From assembly GCA_031178305.1 (NCBI GenBank), contig JAPSJG010000011.1:1-23389 (forward strand): a DNA stretch of 23,389 nt, in the 5' to 3' direction. The translations under genes and the position numbers were made by a program. Origin of the DNA: Sinorhizobium sp. Lineage in GTDB: Bacteria > Pseudomonadota > Alphaproteobacteria > Rhizobiales > Rhizobiaceae. The notes below the pieces were generated by a model that ran no database searches, was not told the origin of the DNA, and worked only from the letters and a program-made list of their open reading frames with translations. Of the stretch, positions 1-7,199 are shown in pieces; the first letter of the stretch is position 1, and every line of letters begins with the position of its first letter.

Positions 1-880
1 AAACACCCGGCCGGTCGGCCAGGCGGCGCAGCGAGATCTGGGCTTCATCCTTGGCATAGGCAATGCCGGTTACGACTTCCTGTTCCACGATCTCATCCTC
101 ATCACAAATCAGCGTTCCGGGCGGGTTCAGAAGGTCACCCATGCCCGGCGCATCGGGATCCTCGAAAGACGAGCGCACGAAGGTGCGAACCTTATGCACC
201 ATAGCAAGCTCGACCGAGCGAACCTGCAGGACCTTGGCGCCAAGCGAGGCCATTTCCAACATTTCCTCGAAGGCGATCTTCTTCAACCGCCGCGCCTTCG
301 GCTCGATGCGCGGGTCGGTCGTATAGACACCATCGACGTCGGTATAGATGTCGCAGCGGTCGGCTTTGACGGCGGCCGCAATCGCGACGGCGGACGTGTC
401 GGAGCCGCCGCGGCCGAGCGTTGCCAAACGATTGTCGGGCCCGAGCCCCTGGAATCCGGCGACGACCGCCACCTGCCCCTCGTCCATCCGGCGGATGATC
501 TCGGAGCCGTCGATGTCGAGGATGCGGGCGGCGCCATGGGCGTTATCCGTGCGTATCGGGATCTGCCAGCCCTGCCAGGAGCGAGAATTGATGCCCATGG
601 ACTGCAGCGCGATCGCGAGCAGCCCGGAGGTCACCTGCTCGCCTGAGGCGACAACGGCGTCATATTCGCGCGCGTCGTAGAACGGGGCATTCGAGCCCGC
701 GACCCTCGGCATTTTGTCGACCCAGCCGACGAGTTCGTTAGTCTTGCCGGACATTGCCGAGACGACGACCGCGACCTCGTGGCCGGCTTCCACTTCGCGT
801 TTCACATGGCGGGCGACATTGTAGATGCGGTCCAAATCTGCGACGGAAGTCCCGCCGAATTTCATCACGATGCGTGCCAT
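1..880 (-). CDS. lysC: Aspartate kinase (partial, C-terminus beyond window edge)
   Basis: Aspartokinase phosphorylates L-aspartate with ATP, the first committed step to lysine, threonine, methionine and diaminopimelate. The minus-strand frame opens MARIVMKFGGTSVADLDRIY, the family's N-terminal KFGGTS nucleotide-binding signature, and runs 293 codons without a stop to the window edge. It contains the kinase-domain stretches VVSAMSGKTNELV, TLGRGGSDTSAVAIA and IYTDVDGVYTTDPRI. The last visible residues, QISLRRLADRPGV, begin the first regulatory ACT domain; proteins of this type are about 420 residues, so roughly 130 residues including most of the ACT pair are missing. The ATG at 880 has a GAGG five bases upstream. 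Feedback inhibition through the ACT domains is expected from the family but that part is not visible. Confidence 0.96.
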   Translation of the reverse strand, partial: MARIVMKFGGTSVADLDRIYNVARHVKREVEAGHEVAVVVSAMSGKTNELVGWVDKMPRVAGSNAPFYDAREYDAVVASGEQVTSGLLAIALQSMGINSRSWQGWQIPIRTDNAHGAARILDIDGSEIIRRMDEGQVAVVAGFQGLGPDNRLATLGRGGSDTSAVAIAAAVKADRCDIYTDVDGVYTTDPRIEPKARRLKKIAFEEMLEMASLGAKVLQVRSVELAMVHKVRTFVRSSFEDPDAPGMGDLLNPPGTLICDEDEIVEQEVVTGIAYAKDEAQISLRRLADRPGV

Positions 881-903
881 TTCGCCTCTACCGTACCAAC
901 AAG

Positions 904-930
904 TTTTCCGCGCGAACGCGCGTCAGAAAA
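904..930 (-). promoter_or_regulatory. GC-rich hairpin in the lysC leader
   Basis: A perfect CGCGCG-TT-CGCGCG inverted repeat (909-922) lies 29 to 42 bases upstream of the lysC start. It is bracketed by a second, complementary TTTTC/GAAAA pair (904-908 with 926-930) offset by three extra bases. On the minus strand it follows the methyltransferase gene, so it could end that transcript, act in the lysC leader, or be an operator. It has no run of T directly after the stem. The structure is visible; the function is a guess. Confidence 0.35.
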
Positions 931-1030
931 GCATCCCTACCGGGCCCTGGCGATCATCGGCCAGTCCCCGCTTCGGGAGCGGAAAGTCGCGGCGTCTCTT
1001 AGCGGATCAGGGAACGGGGTGCAATGGCCG

Positions 1031-1546
1031 TCAGACGGGAGGTCGCGCGATCACGCAAGCAACGTCGCAACCCTCGACCGCCCGCGTGAGCGTCGCCTCG
1101 ACGGTCCAACCGTGACGGCAGACGGCCGCCCCGAGACGTTGCGCAATATTGACCGCTGGATGAGACGGTTCGTCGTAGAAGAGGAAGAGCCGACCCGAGG
1201 GCGACAGATGCCGCGCCAGCCGGGTAAGTTCACGTGCGGGATCGCCACGGGCGAAGACGCCAACGCGCATCGCGAAAGCCTTGTCGAAGCGGGCGCTGCC
1301 AAGATTGGCGGAGGCGAATTCGGCGAGATGGAGCTTGAGGCGCTCGACAGCAATATGGCCGGAATTGCGCTGTTTGGCAGCTTCAATCATCGCCGCGGAA
1401 CGGTCGATCGCCACCATGCGGCCGTCAACGAGGCGATCGCAGACCAGCGAGACGGCGACGCCATGGCCGCAGCCGATCTCCGAAATCCTTTCGGAAGGCT
1501 CGGGTGAAAGCAGTTCCACGGCCCAGCCGATCCGCTCATTCGCCAT
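1031..1546 (-). CDS. Small class I SAM-dependent methyltransferase
   Basis: The 171-residue product carries a classic class I methyltransferase motif I, SEIGCGHGVAVSLV (about residues 22-35), followed by an acidic end of strand 2 (MVAIDRS, about 44-50) and a post-motif region RLFLFYDEPSH after a predicted helix. These are the SAM-binding features of the Methyltransf_25-like fold; the substrate cannot be read from sequence. It lies 150 bp upstream of lysC on the same strand and diverges from the dihydrofolate-reductase-like gene. The ATG at 1546 has a GGGG directly before it rather than a well-spaced ribosome site, so the start is less certain than the frame. No membrane or signal segment is seen. 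Confidence 0.8.
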   Translation of the reverse strand: MANERIGWAVELLSPEPSERISEIGCGHGVAVSLVCDRLVDGRMVAIDRSAAMIEAAKQRNSGHIAVERLKLHLAEFASANLGSARFDKAFAMRVGVFARGDPARELTRLARHLSPSGRLFLFYDEPSHPAVNIAQRLGAAVCRHGWTVEATLTRAVEGCDVACVIARPPV

Positions 1547-1710
1547 CCCCTACTGTCGCTCGTTCCGCAGGCGAAGCGTGCCGGATCGATAGCACAAACC
1601 GCCCCAAACCAGACCGATGCATTAATAAAACCACTTGTACAACAGAACCAGAACTGCCATTCTGATCCAGCAAAAGTCGATGGCACTCAAAGCGACCGGG
1701 AGGAAAAATC

Positions 1711-2256
1711 ATGCGCAAGGTCATCATGTGGGACATGGTCAGCGCCGACGGCTTCTTCGAAGCTCCGGGCCATGACATTGACTGGTTCGTCTTCGAGGAC
1801 GAGCTTGCGGCTTATATCGGCGAGACCCAGCTTCAAGCCGGCACGCTTCTCTTCGGTCGTGTGACCTACGAGCTGATGGCAGCCTATTGGCCGTCGGCCG
1901 AGGGCGACATCGCAACTTTCATGAACGGCGTCGAGAAACTCGTTTTCTCCAGGACACTTCAAAGCGCCGACTGGAACAATACGACGCTCGTCTCCGGCGA
2001 TGCCGTCGCCGAGATCGAGCGCCTCAAGCAGCTCGAGGGCGGCACCATTTTCATCTTCGGAAGCGCGAATTTCGCGGCGACGCTTACCGCCAGAGGGCTG
2101 GTCGACGAATACCGCCTCGGCATCAATCCGGTGCTGCTCGGCAAGGGCACACCGCTCTTCCAGAACGTCCCAGAACGAACGAAGCTCGCGCTCACCCATG
2201 TCCGTCCGTTGAAATCCGGCGTGGTCATCCTTCATTATCAGCCTGCCGAAGCCTGA
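1711..2256 (+). CDS. Dihydrofolate reductase family protein (RibD C-terminal-like)
   Basis: A 181-residue protein opening MRKVIMWDMVSADGFFEAPG, the typical start of stand-alone RibD-C/DHFR-fold proteins. It continues with LLFGRVTYELMAAYWP, IFIFGSANFAATL (the glycine-rich NADPH-site region, about 112-124) and DEYRLGINPVLLGKGTPLF, all family hallmarks. Relatives are NADPH-dependent reductases of unknown physiological substrate; true folate reduction is not implied. GGGAGG at about 1699-1704 supports the ATG at 1711. It is followed 99 bp downstream by ubiG on the same strand but there is no sign of a functional link. It could be an accessory insertion between lysC and ubiG. Confidence 0.85.
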   Translation: MRKVIMWDMVSADGFFEAPGHDIDWFVFEDELAAYIGETQLQAGTLLFGRVTYELMAAYWPSAEGDIATFMNGVEKLVFSRTLQSADWNNTTLVSGDAVAEIERLKQLEGGTIFIFGSANFAATLTARGLVDEYRLGINPVLLGKGTPLFQNVPERTKLALTHVRPLKSGVVILHYQPAEA

Positions 2257-2355
2257 CCGACACCCACTTGACATCGCCGGTCGATCGTCCGACTTGACAA
2301 CGAGAACCGCAAGGACCGGGTAGGCCCGGACCTTAAATGAGGCGAGGAGGCTCCG

Positions 2356-3102
2356 ATGAGCGAGACGGCACGCACGACCATTGACCAGAGCGAGGTGGAC
2401 CGCTTTTCGGCGATGGCAGCCGAGTGGTGGGACCCGACCGGCAAGTTCCGCCCGCTGCACAAGTTCAATCCAGTTCGCCTTGCCTATATTCGCAACAAAG
2501 TCTGCGAACATCTCGGCCGCGACCCCAAGGGCCCCCAGCCGCTCAAGGGCCTGCGGCTGCTGGACATCGGTTGCGGCGGCGGCCTGCTCTCCGAGCCAAT
2601 GGCGCGGATGGGCGCCGACGTGCTAGGGGCCGACGCTTCGGAACGGAACATCGGCATCGCCAGGACACACGCGGCGGGAAGCGGCATTGCGGTCGACTAC
2701 CGTGCGGTGACCGCCGAGGCGCTCGCCGAAGCCGGCGAGAGCTTCGATATCGTCCTCAACATGGAAGTGGTCGAGCATGTCGCCGATGTCGACTTCTTCG
2801 TCACCACCTGCGCCCACATGGTACGGCCCGGCGGGCTGATGTTCATCGCCACTATCAATCGCACTCTCAAGGCCGCGGCACTTGCGATCTTCGCCGCCGA
2901 AAACCTGCTGCGCTGGCTGCCCCGCGGCACGCATCAATATGACAAGCTGGTGCGCCCGGAGGAATTGGAAAAGCCGCTTGAGGCGAGCGGCATGGAGATC
3001 ACCGACCGTACCGGCGTGTTCTTCAACCCGCTTTCCAGTCAGTGGAATCTTTCGAGGGACATGGACATCAACTATATGATCGTCGCAAGACGGCCGATGT
3101 AA
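2356..3102 (+). CDS. ubiG: Ubiquinone biosynthesis O-methyltransferase UbiG
   Basis: UbiG catalyses both O-methylations in ubiquinone synthesis, using SAM on polyprenyl catechol intermediates. The 248-residue product starts with the family pattern DRFSAMAAEWWDPTGKFRPL and HKFNPVRLAYI (residues 15-45). It then has SAM motif I, LLDIGCGGGLLSEPMARMGA (68-87), the NMEVVEHVADVDFF stretch, and MFIATINRTLKAAALAIFAA, which in UbiG/Coq3 proteins precedes a membrane-associating helix. Length matches the family (about 245-250). A strong GAGGCGAGGAGG lies just upstream of the ATG. It is convergent with the DUF1178 gene, with a repeat pair in the 202-bp gap. Confidence 0.96.
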   Translation: MSETARTTIDQSEVDRFSAMAAEWWDPTGKFRPLHKFNPVRLAYIRNKVCEHLGRDPKGPQPLKGLRLLDIGCGGGLLSEPMARMGADVLGADASERNIGIARTHAAGSGIAVDYRAVTAEALAEAGESFDIVLNMEVVEHVADVDFFVTTCAHMVRPGGLMFIATINRTLKAAALAIFAAENLLRWLPRGTHQYDKLVRPEELEKPLEASGMEITDRTGVFFNPLSSQWNLSRDMDINYMIVARRPM

Positions 3103-3129
3103 AGCGCCGAAGCCGCGTAGGGCTGTAGA

Positions 3130-3276
3130 CCCCTCCCACAGGTGGGAGGGGCTTGGAGCCCGCGGCCACCCGAGTGCCCGCTTACAACATCGGAGCGTCG
3201 CGCGAAGGGTGAGATGGAACTCAGCCGGTGCGGCCGGGGGAGCCCCTCCCACCTGTGGGAAGGGTTTGGGGAGGGG
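3130..3276. repeat. Pair of inverted hairpin repeats between convergent genes
   Basis: The first unit, 3130-3151, pairs CCCCTCCCAC with GTGGGAGGGG. The second unit, 3243-3264, is the reverse complement of the first with one mismatch, and is followed by a further GGGGAGGGGCC (3269-3279). Each unit folds on itself and the two can also pair with each other across about 90 bp. It fills the gap between the ubiG and DUF1178 stops. This looks like one of the mobile palindromic intergenic elements common in rhizobial chromosomes and could serve as a two-way transcript end, although no T-run follows. Confidence 0.75.
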
Positions 3277-3304
3277 CCTTAACTCGATGGTCCTCTTGAT
3301 CCCC

Positions 3305-3733
3305 TCAGTTCGTATCGTCCGGAAGCACCGGCAGCGGCGCGATCTCGATGCCTTCTTCCAAAAGCGCGATCGCCTCTTCCGCGCTCGCCTTGCCGATCAG
3401 GCCGCGCTGGTCGGTCTCACCGTAATGGATCTTGCGCGCCTCCTCCGGGAAGCGCTCGCCAACATCCTCGGCGTTTTCACGGATCGATTTCACCATCTCG
3501 CGGAGTTTTGCAATCGTTTCCTTCTGCGCCTGATCCATGACTAGGGCCTGCCGCGCTTCCTTCTTGCGCCCAGTCGAGACGGCCGGTGCCATCAGTTGCT
3601 TGCTGACAGTGCTGGAACTGCAGGTGGGACAGGTGATCAGGCGGCGTTCGAACTGCCGTTCAAAATCATCGCTCGAGGAGAACCAGCCTTCGAAAGCGTG
3701 GCCATTGTCACAAATGAGATTGTAGTGGATCAA
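3305..3733 (-). CDS. DUF1178 family protein
   Basis: The 142-residue product reads (M)IHYNLICDNGHAFEGWFSSS, diagnostic of DUF1178. A likely metal site is formed by Cys8, His12 and the Cys35-Pro-Thr-Cys38 pair; the rest is charged and helical, with the family stretch ERFPEEARKIHYGE. The function is unknown. I chose a TTG start at 3733 because homologues begin MIHYNL and an AAAGGAGG lies nine bases upstream; extending further upstream only adds out-of-frame translation of the neighbouring gene. The start overlaps the stop of the carbon-nitrogen hydrolase gene as TTGA, so translation is probably coupled. It is the last gene of the comF-side cluster. Confidence 0.88.
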   Translation of the reverse strand: MIHYNLICDNGHAFEGWFSSSDDFERQFERRLITCPTCSSSTVSKQLMAPAVSTGRKKEARQALVMDQAQKETIAKLREMVKSIRENAEDVGERFPEEARKIHYGETDQRGLIGKASAEEAIALLEEGIEIAPLPVLPDDTN

Positions 3734-4587
3734 GCTGCAACGCCTCCTTTCCCAGCCGGGACCACTTCTTCCAGTACGAAATCGCGCCCGTTCTTGAGGT
3801 TCGGAATCCGGCCTCGCGCGGCATGCGCCGCCGCCACATCGATTTCGGCCATGATAACGGCCTCGCCGGTCGGGCCCGCTTGAGCCAATACACGGCCCCA
3901 AGGGTCGATAATCATCGAATTGCCAAAGGTCTCACGCCCGTCTTCATGCGCGCCCGCTTGGGCGGCGGCGATGACGAACAGCCCGTTCTCGATCGCCCGG
4001 GCGCGCAGCAGGACTTCCCAATGCGCCTCGCCCGTCTGGCGGGTGAAAGCCGCCGGCACCGACATGATCTCCGCGCCGGCGATTGCCTGTCGGCGGAAGA
4101 GTTCCGGAAAGCGCACGTCATAGCAGATCGCGAAACCGAGCTTGCCCAAGGGAAGGTCAACTGTGCGGGCCGTGGATCCGGGCCGATAGACGGCACTTTC
4201 GCGCCAACTCTCGCCATTATCGAGATCCACGTCGAACATGTGTATCTTGTCGTAATCGCAGATCTTCTTGCCGTCCGGTCCGAAGAGGAAACCGCGATTG
4301 GCGATCTTGCCGTCCGCTAGACCGATCGGCGTCGAGCCGATGTGAAGGTAGATGCCGAGTTCGCCGGCGAGCGGCGCCGCCTCCCGGACAACGAGGTCGC
4401 TCGCCTCGTCATTCAAGACGGCCCGAAGCCCTTCGCGATCGCGTTGGACGGCGCCGGTCATCTCCGGGGTCTGGATGTAGATCGCGCCTTGCGATGCCGC
4501 CTCGCGCGCCAGTTTCGCCATTGTCTCCGCGTTCCTCGCGGGATCGACGCCCGAGCACATCTGGATGGCGGCAGCCTTGAATGTCAT
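3730..4587 (-). CDS. Carbon-nitrogen hydrolase (Nit/omega-amidase-like)
   Basis: Nitrilase-superfamily amidase of 285 residues with all three catalytic residues: Glu42 (QTPEMTG), Lys114 (YDKIHMFD) and Cys155 (AICYDVRFPE). The KIHMFDVD and ICYDVRFPELFR stretches match the Nit1/Nit2 branch, whose members hydrolyse deaminated glutathione or omega-amides of 2-oxo acids; which of these applies is inference. The neighbouring glutaredoxin gene fits a glutathione-linked role. The start at 4587 (MTFKAAAIQMCSG) is preceded by GGAGAAA; an in-frame upstream ATG would add 32 unconserved, basic residues. The gene overlaps the next one by four bases. Confidence 0.93.
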   Translation of the reverse strand: MTFKAAAIQMCSGVDPARNAETMAKLAREAASQGAIYIQTPEMTGAVQRDREGLRAVLNDEASDLVVREAAPLAGELGIYLHIGSTPIGLADGKIANRGFLFGPDGKKICDYDKIHMFDVDLDNGESWRESAVYRPGSTARTVDLPLGKLGFAICYDVRFPELFRRQAIAGAEIMSVPAAFTRQTGEAHWEVLLRARAIENGLFVIAAAQAGAHEDGRETFGNSMIIDPWGRVLAQAGPTGEAVIMAEIDVAAAHAARGRIPNLKNGRDFVLEEVVPAGKGGVAA

Positions 4588-4728
4588 TGCTATTTCTCCG
4601 GATGAGAAGGACCGGTCGGAGCGACCTGACCACCCTTCTCCACTCTTTTTCCTGGCGCGGCCCCAAGCATTTCGAAGGGTCAAGGAAAGCGGATCAGAAC
4701 GTCCCGCATCCCGCCTCCTCCCACGAAT

Positions 4729-4986
4729 TCAAGCGGCGAGCAACTCGTCGAGCCTGCCGGCGCGGTCGAGCGCATGCAAATCGTCGCACCCGCCGACGGG
4801 GACATCATCGATGAAAATTTGCGGGAAGGTCCTGCGGCCGTTGGACTTCTCGATCATCGTCTGGCGCAACGCCGGATCGTAAGTGGCATCATGCTCCACA
4901 AAGGGGATCCCCTTGCTTTCCAGGAGCTTCTTCGCCCTGGTGCAATAGCCGCAGAACTGACGCGTATAAATGACGACCGAAGCCAT
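4729..4986 (-). CDS. grxC: Glutaredoxin 3 (dithiol)
   Basis: An 85-residue thioredoxin-fold glutaredoxin. The redox pair is Cys12-Gly-Tyr-Cys15 within YTRQFCGYCTRAKKLL. The glutathione-binding elements RRTFPQIFID, with the cis-proline, and GGCDDLHAL follow in the usual order, and the length is that of bacterial Grx3. It reduces disulfides and glutathionylated proteins in the cytosol using glutathione. I took the ATG at 4986 (MASVVIYTR) rather than one 14 codons upstream, because homologues begin just before the first strand; GAGG and AAGGAG sites both lie upstream. It sits between comF and the Nit-type amidase on the same strand. Confidence 0.94.
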   Translation of the reverse strand: MASVVIYTRQFCGYCTRAKKLLESKGIPFVEHDATYDPALRQTMIEKSNGRRTFPQIFIDDVPVGGCDDLHALDRAGRLDELLAA

Positions 4987-5037
4987 GACCTCGAACTGCT
5001 CCTTCCATCCCGGCAACATGCCGGACATCCGCTACCG

Positions 5038-5100
5038 CATGCCTGCCAGATCGCCGATGGAGAGACAAATCATGCGGGAATTCAAAGTGCTACAGCGACC
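5038..5100 (+). repeat. Half copy of the two-hairpin intergenic repeat
   Basis: GCATG at the left end, then AATCATGC and TTCAAAGTGCTACAGCGACC, match the left half and the conserved linker of the full elements at 10360 and 21387. The right hairpin is absent or unrecognisable. It fills the comF-grxC gap, so it is probably transcribed with them. Confidence 0.7.
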
Positions 5101-5124
5101 GCCCGAGGCGGACACGTTCTCTAG

Positions 5125-5892
5125 TCATATAGGACCGGACATTGCTCTTGCAAAGGTCAAAACCGTGACCTCACCCGCCCCTGCCCTTTTCAGCGCGCGC
5201 GTGGCGGCCGAAACGGTGGCGCCGGTCGTATAGACGTCGTCGACGAGGACGATGGCTTTCCCCGCCAGACCTGGCCCCAAGCGTTGCGGGACGGAGAAGG
5301 CGCCGCGAACATTTTCCTCGCGTGCCCTGACGGCGAGGCCGACCTGCCGTCTCGTGCGCTTGACACGTCGAAGCGTGTCCGGCCGATAGGGTTTTTCCGC
5401 CCCCGCGGCGATCGCCCGCGCCAGTTCCGCCGCTTGATTGAATCCCCGCCGCCAAAGGCGAAACGCGTGCAGCGGCACCGGCACGATCATGTCGGCCGAT
5501 GCGACGGCGCCGTCGCTGGCACGGATCATCCATTCGGCCATCATCGGCGCCAGATCGGTGCGGTCACGATATTTCAGGCCATGGACCAGATCGCGCGCGA
5601 TGCCCTCGTGTAGGGCGACCGAACGAAGCCTGTCGAAAATGGGCGGATCGGCGAGCGCTTCGGGCGAGACGGCGCCCTCCCCCGGGTCGAATGAAAAAGG
5701 GGAGCCGAGTACCTCGCAATATGGCCGCTCGATCAAGGGCAGTTTCGCCCAGCAGGAAGGGCAGACGGCATGCGCGTCACCGGTCAACCGGCCGCAGCCG
5801 CGGCAGACCGGTGGGAAGACAAGATCGACCGCAGCCCCGACAAGTCGGCTGAAGAATGCCGCTCCGCGCGTCCTCCGATTTTCAGATTCCAT
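5125..5892 (-). CDS. comF: ComF family phosphoribosyltransferase-like protein
   Basis: A 255-residue protein with the two ComF modules. An N-terminal zinc ribbon, Cys30-x2-Cys33 and Cys44-x2-Cys47, is followed by a type I phosphoribosyltransferase domain ending in the PRPP-binding loop VLVDDVYTTGAT (215-226). The region VPVPLHAFRLWRRGFNQAAE is also characteristic. ComF is needed for DNA uptake in competent bacteria and links to primosome and RecA functions; whether it has that role here is unknown. It starts 59 bp from the divergent methyltransferase gene. GGAG lies rather far (14 bases) from the ATG, so the exact start is a little uncertain. First gene of the comF-grxC-amidase-DUF1178 cluster. 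Confidence 0.93.
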   Translation of the reverse strand: MESENRRTRGAAFFSRLVGAAVDLVFPPVCRGCGRLTGDAHAVCPSCWAKLPLIERPYCEVLGSPFSFDPGEGAVSPEALADPPIFDRLRSVALHEGIARDLVHGLKYRDRTDLAPMMAEWMIRASDGAVASADMIVPVPLHAFRLWRRGFNQAAELARAIAAGAEKPYRPDTLRRVKRTRRQVGLAVRAREENVRGAFSVPQRLGPGLAGKAIVLVDDVYTTGATVSAATRALKRAGAGEVTVLTFARAMSGPI

Positions 5893-5951
5893 AAGGTTGA
5901 CTTTGTCTCCGACAGGGTTTCTCTCACATCCGAGATCCCGGAGAGAATATC

Positions 5952-6851
5952 GTGGAAATCATCTTTGACCAGAGCCTCGTCGAGGCGAATCGTCGGCGCG
6001 CCATTCGCCGCGGCGACCCGAGCGCGACCTTTTTGCTCGACATCGTGGCGCAGGAACTGGCCGAGCGCATCATCGTCGTGGAACGGCATTTCGGCAGGGC
6101 GATGGAATTGCACGGCTACACCGGCGCTGCCGCCCGGCTTTTGGCCGAGACCGGAAAGATCGACCAGATCGAGCGGGTGGAAACCGATCGCGCATTCGGG
6201 ACAAGCAACATGCCGGTGACGGTTGCCGCCCTCGAACGCATTCCCGCCGAGCCGCAATCGCTCAATCTGCTGATTTCTCCCCTTTCGCTGCATCTGACCA
6301 ATGACACGCCCGGCGTGTTCGTCCAGGCACGGCGCGCATTGAAGCCGGATGGCCTCTTCCTTGCGGCGATCCCAGGTCACGGCACGCTGCAGGAGCTTCG
6401 CGAAGCCCTGCTCGTCGCCGAAGCCGAGCTGACCGGCGGAGCAAGCCCCAGGGTCATTCCCTTTGCCGACGTTCGCGACATCGGCGCGCTTCTGCAGCGG
6501 GCCGGTTTTGCACTGCCGGTGGCTGACGCCGAGACCTATACGGTCCGTTACGATTCGCTCTTCGGGCTCATCAAGGACTTGAGAGCGATGGGCATGACCA
6601 ATCCGCTCGCTGCTCGCAGCCGAACACCGGTGTCCAGGCGCTTCTTCATGAGGGCGGCCGAAATCTACGCCGAGTGCTTTGCCGATCCGGACGGGCGGGT
6701 TCGCGCGACCTTTTCGGTCATCTATGTCTCGGGATGGGCACCACACGAAAGCCAGCAGAAGCCGCTGAGACCTGGGTCGGCGAAACAGCGGCTGTCGGAC
6801 GCCCTTGGCGTGAGGGAACACCCGCTGAAGAATTCGGGAAGCAGCTCTTAG
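5952..6851 (+). CDS. NDUFAF5/BioC-like methyltransferase-fold protein
   Basis: A 299-residue protein opening MEIIFDQSLVEANRRRAIRR, which matches the DxxLxxxRRxRA start of bacterial relatives of mitochondrial NDUFAF5. It carries NLLISPLSLHLTNDTPGVF and the C-terminal GWAPHESQQKPLRPGSAKQR typical of these proteins. NDUFAF5 hydroxylates an arginine of the complex I subunit NDUFS7, so a role in NADH dehydrogenase assembly is plausible but inferred. The SAM motif I is weak: where a GxGxG loop is expected there is MELHGYTGAAARLL (about 55-68). The start is GTG at 5952 with GGAGAG eight bases upstream. It diverges from comF with only 59 bp between starts. Confidence 0.85.
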   Translation: MEIIFDQSLVEANRRRAIRRGDPSATFLLDIVAQELAERIIVVERHFGRAMELHGYTGAAARLLAETGKIDQIERVETDRAFGTSNMPVTVAALERIPAEPQSLNLLISPLSLHLTNDTPGVFVQARRALKPDGLFLAAIPGHGTLQELREALLVAEAELTGGASPRVIPFADVRDIGALLQRAGFALPVADAETYTVRYDSLFGLIKDLRAMGMTNPLAARSRTPVSRRFFMRAAEIYAECFADPDGRVRATFSVIYVSGWAPHESQQKPLRPGSAKQRLSDALGVREHPLKNSGSSS

Positions 6852-6958
6852 CCAGAGCGGGATGCGCTCACACGCGCTGGCCGCCGCTCACTGCTTTTAA
6901 GCCCGCACATGTGCGACCTCAGGTGATTCCGCCTGATTGCAGAAGCTCTAATGGCCGC

Positions 6959-7126
6959 TTAGGCGTTTTCGATCGTCTCCGCGATGAAGGTGAGGACCTC
7001 CTCCAGCTCGCCCGCAAACGCCTGCAGGCCGAGGAGCAGGCCGACCGAGATCAATGCGGCGATGAGGCCGTATTCCACAACGGTGGCGCCATCGCGCTTG
7101 TGAACGAAATATATAAGCTTCCGCAT
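6959..7126 (-). CDS. Flp/Fap-type pilin subunit (type IVb prepilin)
   Basis: A 55-residue protein, MRKLIYFVHKRDGATVVEYG at the start, with the complete type IVb prepilin signature. There is a short basic leader, a prepilin-peptidase site between Gly13 and Ala14, the conserved Glu at mature position 5 (Glu18) followed by Tyr19, then a hydrophobic helix of about 20 residues (LIAALISVGLLLGLQAFAG) and a short acidic tail. Such pilins are assembled by Tad/Cpa machineries into adhesive pili. No tad, cpa or prepilin peptidase gene is in the window, so the subunit is isolated here. GAAGAGGA five bases upstream supports the ATG at 7126. It lies 73 bp downstream of, and on the same strand as, a small membrane protein gene. 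Confidence 0.9.
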   Translation of the reverse strand: MRKLIYFVHKRDGATVVEYGLIAALISVGLLLGLQAFAGELEEVLTFIAETIENA

Positions 7127-7199
7127 GCATCCTCTTCGAGCCTTTGGGGCTTCGCCACGCCATTGGTCCGCGAGGGGCGCGCGGAGCTCGCCGCTCAGA

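Noticed and set aside
881..1030. Lysine riboswitch upstream of lysC
   Set aside because: Only 150 bp are available and the sole clear structure is a short CG hairpin; nothing resembles the multi-helix lysine aptamer.
2266..2299. Two ACTTGACA direct repeats 26 bp apart upstream of ubiG
   Set aside because: Perfect -35-like boxes, but neither has an acceptable -10 at 16-18 bases, so I did not annotate a promoter.
1687..2511. 274-codon minus-strand open frame opposite the reductase-like gene and ubiG
   Set aside because: Overlaps the start of ubiG and a gene with clear family motifs; an antisense shadow.
5784..6821. 345-codon minus-strand open frame opposite the NDUFAF5-like gene
   Set aside because: The plus-strand product has family-specific ends; the antisense product shows none and also overlaps comF.
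6852..6958. Possible degenerate palindromic repeat downstream of the pilin gene
   Set aside because: It has AGCGGGAT at one end and a 12-bp palindrome CGCACATGTGCG (6904-6915), but I could not align it convincingly to the repeats at 10518 or elsewhere.
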